This document shows positions 56,864-64,000 of a stretch of DNA of 64,000 nucleotides, piece after piece. The stretch lies in NCBI GenBank assembly GCA_930367205.1, contig OV884011.1, positions 119,657,866 to 119,721,865 on the forward strand, given 5' to 3'. The notes beneath the pieces are model-generated. The model did not search any database, was not told the DNA's origin, and saw only the letters and a program-made list of their open reading frames with translations. The stretch is from Acanthosoma haemorrhoidale. Taxonomy: Eukaryota; Arthropoda; Insecta; Hemiptera; Acanthosomatidae. The first letter of the stretch is position 1, and the number at the start of each line of letters is the position of its first letter. The translations under genes were made by a program, and so were the position numbers.

Positions 56864-58869
56864 TCTAAGCGTAAAGTATTGATGTACTGTTGAAACTTCT
56901 TGTTTGGTGGATCAGTTGCCGCACCATGTTGATAAGAGAATTTGTTTTACAACAATTATTATTTTAATAATAGCCCTTATTTTAATATTTATTTATTTAT
57001 TTATTAAAATGTTTGCAGGCAATCATTGGAGTAGTATTTGTAGCAGCGCTTAGAATTTCAGTTTATATCATCCCGTTACTTTTTTTTGAAAAAAAAAGGT
57101 TCATTACCCAAAACCACTTCCCTTGTCACTTTAGTAATCTCCATAGAGCTGACTTATTACCAAAATGGTTTGGAGGAGGTCATCATGCCACCTCCATCTA
57201 AGGCGTCACTCTGATGAGTATGTAGGATGCTAATCCTCCAGCACATGGATTAGGATTACCAAGGAGGTGGAAATGGAAGTTCCGGTAGCAAGAGGTGGCT
57301 AGTTCTTGAATGAGTGGGATATTGAGATCAGCGAGTTTGGTACGGCTAAATTGTATACTAAATTGTAATTTTTAGAAGAAAACAAAATTAAAGATGTGTA
57401 AAGTGAAGGAATCATATTTAATCGGTATTATTCGTCCAGGTTTGTTCAGCAGAGGTTCCAGATTAATCATCAGGTATCCATGGGTGCGGGCTGATCCGGA
57501 TTCTTACAAAGGAGATCTTTTCAATCATTTTGATTATCCATGAAGTCTTCCAGGCGCAGAAAACTTATTATTGCAGTTTTATTTTACTGCTGCAACATCA
57601 GCTTCTTGCAGTGTTTTTTCATGTCTTCCGCAGGCCTTTCTTTAAGTAACATCTTTATTACAATTTTCATGTTTGCTCCGCAATAGACCGTGAGTCTTTC
57701 TGCGTAACAGTCTTAAGTTGTAACCAGTCTAATTTTGTTCCATACTTCCCACAACTGTGTACTTCAGCTAACAGCTAATCATTATATTTCGAGGTAATAG
57801 GGCATATACCATACAATGACAGCTCGAGTTGTTGAGTTGTTGTTTTAAGACCACTGCCGTGTGATGCAGAGAACAGTTAGAGGCAAAAGTTATATGTTGC
57901 TTCAAACTGATGTGCCATCGGCCATAGCAATGAAAATGAAATCCGAAACTACCAAAGTTGCTATTTAAATATGACGAGGAAAGCGTTGATCCCTTACTTT
58001 AAAAAAACAAAACAACAGTATCAAAATTATAGCTTTTGATTCCATTTATTTTATAATACATAAAGAGAGACTTACCAACTCAAAAAAATAGTTTACTGTG
58101 ATTATATGGATTCGTGAATGGTGTTACTGATTATCATACATTGTCAGTGTGTTAATGATCCTACTATTGTTAATAATTAATAACACCACTTAATCTCCAG
58201 CCGGGTTCTAAACCTCTTAGCTGTCCCTGTGCACACATCAGCCTAGCCAGTGTCAAGATTCCTGTGAAAAAATCTTTTATCTTTAGACAATAACCATTAC
58301 TGGTGTTACTAATCAAGTCAAGTGTTTTCTTAACCACTGCACCATTACGAAAGCCCCTCTTAACTATTAGTATCCTACGATGTACGGCCTGATTGTGACT
58401 GTTTCCATGAATAATCCATCGGTGCTATCTAGGGTAATGAAATTAAAGGCCAACGGATTCAATCCAACGGACAGATCGGCAGATGGCCACTAAACAATGA
58501 CACCCACCCTGCCGGTAGCGTACCCGGATGGAGTAACTCCCATCAAAACCGTATAGCAGCTACCACAGAGTTTTCGATCTTTACTATAGTTCTAATTATA
58601 GTTGCACAATTATTCTGTAATAATGAGCCACTAATTTAACTTATTACTTAAACAGGTTTACTAAATGTAAGTATATTTTTTTAATTACAAGTCAACATTT
58701 AACCCTATTCCATCATGGAAAAATATATTTAAAAAATATCTTATTTATTATTTAATGCCAAACATTCATAAACAGAATTATGGCTTTTGTTATTAATTTA
58801 TACAAAAATATACATATGGAACAAATTCAATAGAATAGAACTTTCATGATTATTAGTCAATGAAAAAAT
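56864..58869. other. Intergenic DNA
   Basis: No supported gene. A GC-richer patch at 58430-58570 and a small taatcc/ggatta inverted segment near 57228-57258 are the only structure seen. Confidence 0.35.
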
Positions 58870-58876
58870 ACATTGT

Positions 58877-58955
58877 CTAGGTTCGAACGCATGATCTTCC
58901 CATGACCGGGGGAGAGAAGGTCTTCGGTTCAGAACCCCGGCCCTGTAACTAATTT
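58877..58955 (+). other. tRNA-like segment with B-box-like sequences
   Basis: Plus strand carries GGTTCGAACGC near 58881 and GGTTCAGAACC near 58926-58936, each one mismatch from the pol III B box, with a gaccgggggagagaagg stretch between. The second looks like a T arm (cggttcagaaccccg). No full cloverleaf could be built, so it is a SINE-like or decayed tRNA relic at most. Confidence 0.25.
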
Positions 58956-59639
58956 TCTTCTTTACGATAGAGGTTCGTATATTGAATAGCTAAGATTCGG
59001 CTTCATTAGTCTTATTTGAGATTATATAAAAATAATATTATATTATTAAAAAAATATATATTTGTTTTATTTGGTCATTAAACGGATTTTATTATTCTGC
59101 TACTCAAATCTAGACTTTTTCCTGCTTGAGATGGTGACCGATTTGCCGCCTTTTTTTAAATCAATCAATCAAATTGAAAAGTAGTTACTAACAAATAATG
59201 ATCATAAATAAATAAAGTAAAAAAAATATTTCTTTTGTTTGAACATAAAATGTAAGCGTGTTTGTATATTTATTTTAATGTTTTTGTGTTATAAAAGTTT
59301 TAAATTAAATTAGCAAAATTTATATTATCTGTTTATATATATCATTTGTTTTTCGATGGCCGAGTATTGTCAATTCCAAATTGTAGGCGCACGCATTTTC
59401 TTTTTTCACTTATCAAGCGTAACATTGTCGATGTCAAAATGGGCCTCCGCAGTCAGCTTCTGTTGATTACAACATTATTATATTTTCAATTGTTATATAA
59501 TTTAGACAAAAATTTCTGCTACATTCAAGTATAGAAGAAGTGCAGTTTTGTCTGAAGAAAACATTGTCTTAATACTTAATAGCAAAAACAAAAAAAAAAT
59601 CTATACCAATCACGTTAAATTGTAAATAAAACAATTCAA
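58956..59639. other. AT-rich intergenic DNA
   Basis: No gene recognised. A short atcaatcaatcaa run lies near 59160-59172. Confidence 0.35.
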
Positions 59640-60110
59640 CAAGAGCCAAGTCAGCGGGAATTGTGGACGAAAATGTCGGATGATAAGCAATTAAATGGGC
59701 TAATATATCCTTGTAATGGTTCCGACATATTTCACTGCTCAAGTCCCACAAGCGATGGGGATTTTATTGTTCTGTAATGGCCGGCATAGAGGCATATATC
59801 TTGTTTATTCTCATTCTAATAACGTGCAAGAAATAAATTTTGAAGTGTGCAATAAAAACCGATGCCAGAGAAGAGAGAGAGATCGATCTGTACAGTAACG
59901 GCCGCTTGCAATCCGCAACATCTGCTGCCGTCGGACACAATACAGCAACAGCCTGCACCAACAGCAACAGATTATTGCTCTGATTTATTTCTGGCTAACG
60001 TACCCCTGTTCGTCGCAACAAGTTCGGGTCCTCGAGCTACGCGCGGCAATGTCATTACAGCTTCCCATTCTTTTCCTTAGGGAACGTCGGTGACTGCAGG
60101 CTAACGTTTT
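59640..60110. promoter_or_regulatory. Large complex island (candidate enhancer)
   Basis: About 470 bp of high-complexity sequence with gcaattaaatgggc near 59689, ttttattgttctgtaatggcc near 59761, gtgcaataaaaaccg near 59847-59861 (Abd-B/caudal-like) and repeated cagcaacag/acaacag units near 59943-59970. Four short frames overlap in different phases and none has a domain. Enhancer role is inference. Confidence 0.35.
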
Positions 60111-61212
60111 AACCAGTATAGGATTATTATCCCACCGTAAGGAGCCGATTCAGTTAAATGTTAGATCGGGCGAATCCAGAATAGATTGTAAGGAATGCAA
60201 TATACCTTAAGTTGGTAGAACCACATAAACTTATTTATCAGATCTAAAGGACATCTAGAACAAAGAAACAAGCTAGTTCGGAAAACAACCAACAAGAGGA
60301 AGGACATCAGGCTTTCTTACACCATACCAATAACAAAAAATAACGATTTGCTTTGAAAGTGTTCAATGTGAAACCGAGCTTTCCTTTTATCCATCATCAT
60401 CAATTCATAAATCACAGCTATGGACTAGAAGAATATAGCCAAGGGCAGGGGCTCTTGCGGAAAGAAGTAGCAAAAATAGCCGATGCCAAGGTTTTTTTCT
60501 AATTCTATTATATATATATTTCTGGGTTGTAACATTAAATTTGTTTCCAATTAACTCGTGCCAACCCACGCTAGTTTATCTGTCATTTATCTTAATTATA
60601 TACATAAATATAATTTAGTTCGTAATCTGTAAAAAACAAATTTAACTTGTAAAAAATAATTACAATAAAGAAAATTGTATATCTTCAGGTAGGTCAGCAC
60701 AAATTCTGATGCGAGACCTATCGTTTCACCACACAAGTAATTTTAAGCTTGAGGAATTTAAATTAAACGGTCGTTTAACTTTTCTAAACTTTTTGTAGAA
60801 GTCAAACATCAAGGAGAATAAAAACACAAAACAAATTCCAACCCTAGGAGAGATCGATTCTGAAAAGGAAAGGGGTTGAAAACATACAGCAGGGGTAGTA
60901 TACAAAGGTTCCTCCGTGCAGCCAGCGAGGGTCTGTGCATAGCTGTCATTCCGCGAGTTCCATCCATTGCCCACTTAAAATATCTTCCTCTACCCCTTAT
61001 ATTTACTCTTCTCCACTTTTCTTTCTTCTTTTTACCATCTCAAGAAGGCTTATAAACCAAATATCCTTAAATTAATATTCTTAAATATTTATTTACTATT
61101 TACTTCTTTCACCTTACAATTTTATTAAATTGGTACGTTTTCTTATACTTGGAGTGGCCAAAGTTTCACGTTGATGTGAAAATAAAATTGTTATAAAGTA
61201 TAAATTATTTTG
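60111..61212. other. Intergenic DNA
   Basis: AT-rich with a weak GC-richer patch at 60840-60975; no gene supported. Confidence 0.35.
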
Positions 61213-61600
61213 GTCTAATTTTTTATTCCTTTATATCCCCTTGCTATTTATTATAAATTATGGAACTCAGTATAGACTACATAAATTATTATATTTACAA
61301 TGCCCTCTAGCTTAGCTACATTTTATACAATTTTTAATAATTTTACATTTCGATTTGTGATTGTTACAAAAGTATTATGCACATTATACATTGATTGTCT
61401 AAAGATCATTAAAAGTGATTAGGCTCACGTTATGAATCATACATATGCTTAAAACTAAGTTCAATCTAAAAAAAACTTTATTTATCTAATTTTCCCCAAC
61501 AGTCTTTTCCATCGATGCGGGAATGATAGTGGGGTCATTGTCTTAAACACTGGGTTTATTAGGTGCTGCAACGAGTCAAAAAACTTGGTGTGTCTGTTGT
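61213..61600 (-). mobile_element. LINE family A copy, 5'-truncated, reverse orientation
   Basis: The reverse complement matches 512-615 (caagttttttgactcgttgc, then the GTTTAACACT equivalent and gatggaaaagactgttgggg near 61495-61520) and continues with a 3' UTR containing gtgagcctaatcac near 61418-61432 and tataaaatgtagctaagcta near 61310, ending aaggggatataaaggaa. More diverged than the other family A copies. No target duplication identified. Confidence 0.78.
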
Positions 61601-62429
61601 GCTGTTGCTTTATTTTTCAAAGTTCTTATTTGAAAAAGAAGAAATGGGGAAAAATAAAATGGAAATTATTGGAGTGAAAAGGCTGCTGGTTGTGGGTTTA
61701 TATTAGATAACTAACGTAACATTTCGAGCACACAATAATGGTAGTATATCCCGATGAAATAAATAAAAAACTTGTTGGAAGACTAAGTTGAGCGATATTT
61801 ACTTGAAATCAATTTGCTTTCAAACTTCACAGTGCAAATTCATTGCAAAGAGTTATCGCAGCGCAAATCATAGAGACCTATAAATATCTTAATAATTTTA
61901 AAGTTATTATTTTTCTACTGGTGCTAATAACACAATTAAACTTTTTTTTTAATTAGCTAATCGCGATATTTAGACCTATAGGGATGGTTTGCCTTGGGTA
62001 TAAGTCAACAAGTGTTTTGTACATATTGGTTTAGTAAAAAAATGGGTCAATCAGCATAGAATTAAAATTAATAACTAAATCAATTAATTCTGAATAAGTG
62101 ATAAAACCCGGCTTTGTTTTGTTTTTCACCCAGGCTGCAAATGGTATCTGCTCATGGATTTGAGTTAGAACCCGATGTGCACGCATGTAGTGAATTATGT
62201 TTGTGCTTACCAAAGGTGACGGAATCAAGATAAGAGCTTTTGCATTGTTTAATAACAATAATAATCATTTTATTGTATTTGGACAGCACGAGCCCATCAA
62301 TTTGTTTTTGTATTGATGTCCGATCCTGTAGGAATTCCTAGTAGGAGGAAAGAATCCTAGATAGCTTTTCTCGCTGTTCAATAACAAGGCTGTTTTGGGT
62401 TCCGTAACAATTATGTATGGTGGAAGAAG
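61601..62429. other. Intergenic DNA
   Basis: AT-rich; the 75-codon minus frame at 62031-62258 is anonymous. Confidence 0.35.
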
Positions 62430-63070
62430 AATTTAGACCTAAGATAAGCTGTTCAGAGTCACAACTGCAAGTAGTGTAAGGACCTCGCTCATAATGAATA
62501 AGAATGGAATGCCAGTGAACCTGCAGCCTGAATGACCTGCAGTCAACAATGGAAGAAAGCGAAAGGAACCGGAAGAAGAAGAGTGAGACCTGCGGCCCAA
62601 GGTGAGCAAGATACAGGTAGAAAGGAGGAGAACTGAATGGACGAAGACGTCACGTAAGAGCCGTAGAAGCCCTGACGTCAGAGCTCCTTGGGGCAGGAAC
62701 AGCAAGGGAGGGTGACGCACTGATGGAGCAGATGTGCGGCAGCTGAACCACCTTTTGTACGGGCCTGTACACAGGTGTGCCACCACACCGGCCCTGATTT
62801 GACAATGCCCTCTCCTGCTGCACGGGGGGGGGGCTGTGTTATTAACATCTGCTTGGGGTGCTCGCGTGGCTACCCTCAGCTCCTGCAGGGCTACCAATGT
62901 CTACCTGCCTGCCACTGTACCGTTCTATCTTAGCTCTGTCTCGGCCACGTGTCAATATCCTCATAGGCACGTGTTTGGCTGTCTGCCTCCTTCGTCTGGT
63001 TCTTACCCCTCCTACCTGTCCTACCACCTTCGGCTTCTTTTCTATGCCCCACCTCAAACGTCACCATTGA
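62430..63070. promoter_or_regulatory. GC-rich island with CRE and E-box palindromes
   Basis: The largest GC-rich block of the right end. TGACGTCA at 62673-62680 and GACGTCAC near 62646-62653 are CRE/bZIP-type sites; CACGTG E-boxes lie at 62946-62951 and 62968-62973; a run of about nine G lies at 62824-62832. A 152-codon minus frame (62439-62897) and several overlapping frames are present but none shows a domain. It could be a promoter or an untranslated exon of an outside gene, or an enhancer. Confidence 0.4.
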
Positions 63071-64000
63071 TGCAACCATACTGTTTACAAACAAACATTT
63101 CACAGCTTCAAAAGTTTGCATGATTATCGTCCAACAATATTGCACAATCTTGCATAAAACAGGTTACTTTACCTTATAAAAATTAGTACAAAATATGCTG
63201 ATAAAGAAAACAATAATTTTATATAACTGAATGTTCCTCTTTTTTGTCAGTAATTTCTGTTTTGTAAAATAAACCTAATATATAAAATAATTATTATAAA
63301 TAAATAATTTATTTTATTATTTATTAACTTACATAATTTTATTATACATTAAATTTACTCTTTTTTAAAGTAAATATAAAAGAAGTCTGGGCAGGAGTCT
63401 CTCTTTCTCTCCCTCCCTTTCCCTCTTTCTCTCTCTCTCAATCACTGAAAATTAGTTTAATAAAAAAGTAAAAAATTATAATATTCTTTAAAAAAGATTA
63501 CCGTAAGTGGTAGACAACAAGGCCTAAATAAAATAAAATTGGTCTCCATAGTTAATACTGAACAATCCAAAATTAAAAATAAATCGGCAATGTTGACATT
63601 CAGGATTATAAATTAAAATGATTTCACAAACATTCTGAAGCTGATATCTATATTTTTCATTTCAAGCCAACAACACCACAATTTATATTCCCGTAGATTT
63701 CTTAATATCATTGACAATCGTAAAACATTCGATGTGGTACTGTGAGTTATGTTGTTTGCATCTTCAAATCAGCTAAATAGCCTAGCACGTAACAAAATAA
63801 ATTTAAAATATGGTTATGACCCATTTAAATTTAATTTGTCATCTAATATTAAGGAATAACTTACAGAAATCATAGCAAGCGTTGACAAAAATAACATTAG
63901 TTAATAATAACTTCAACTATAACACACACCCATAGCAAGTCTTAACATGATTGAATATATCAATTCCGGATCGGTAGATGACAAAGATCAAGTTATGATA
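63071..64000. other. AT-rich DNA with a polypyrimidine tract
   Basis: A 40-base C/T run (ctctctttctctccctccct and on) lies at 63399-63440. The rest is anonymous AT-rich DNA to the window edge. Confidence 0.4.

Noticed and set aside
58877..58955. Functional tRNA gene
   Set aside because: B-box-like sequences are present but no complete cloverleaf could be formed.
62439..62897. 152-codon minus-strand ORF in a GC-rich block
   Set aside because: Longest anonymous frame, but composition is biased, it overlaps other frames in several phases and has no domain, so it is kept only as part of the island.
1..64000. CRISPR array, operon, defence island or other prokaryotic system
   Set aside because: No spaced identical repeats, no ribosome-binding-site-led gene strings; all clear genes are eukaryotic or transposon-derived.

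Overview
The window looks like an intergenic stretch of an insect (arthropod) nuclear genome. It is A+T-rich, roughly two thirds by eye, and contains one convincing host-type coding sequence. Most of the rest that I recognise is transposable-element DNA: Jockey-type non-LTR elements, a Ty3/gypsy LTR element, a Tc1-like transposase relic and a retroviral-type envelope relic. There are no bacterial-style operons, rRNA genes or CRISPR arrays. The order of insect cannot be fixed from the sequence; a hemipteran would fit but is not shown.

Layout. 1-6330: ends of several dead LINEs (families A, B and C) around unique AT-rich DNA. 6331-8101: an intronless 274-codon class I phosphatidylinositol transfer protein on the minus strand, with a splice-acceptor-like tract directly before its ATG and a possible upstream in-frame exon ending at a consensus donor. 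8640-10140: a diverged LINE relic and a frameshifted Tc1-like transposase, both minus strand. 13311-18088: a complete Ty3/gypsy element with two 200-bp LTRs that read as identical, a 5-bp target duplication and one uninterrupted 1384-codon Gag-Pol frame; this is clearly a young insertion. 19240-20335: a broken envelope gene and an LTR-like tail (minus), without gag or pol. 20850-29620: unique GC-richer islands mixed with repeat copies, and a chimeric LINE relic in which an RT fragment of one family abuts the ORF1 of another. 29620-50980: mostly anonymous AT-rich DNA broken by GC-richer islands, plus short LINE tails (one with a 14-bp target duplication), a tRNA-like promoter relic and a 61-bp tandem duplication. 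50985-55810: two family B LINE copies, one 5'-truncated but with an open RT frame and a 12-bp target duplication. 55810-64000: anonymous DNA with a 55-bp spaced direct repeat, a tRNA-like relic, a family A copy and two GC-richer islands.

How it fits together. Nothing here forms a pathway. The PITP ORF is the only likely host protein; it would move phosphatidylinositol and phosphatidylcholine between membranes. The elements are independent parasites of different ages: the gypsy element and the 54-kb LINE are young, the others decayed. The GC-richer islands, several with homeodomain-type, E-box or CRE-type motifs and no convincing ORF, suggest a cis-regulatory landscape around a developmental gene outside the window; that is inference. 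Family labels A-D and R1 are mine and hold only within this window.
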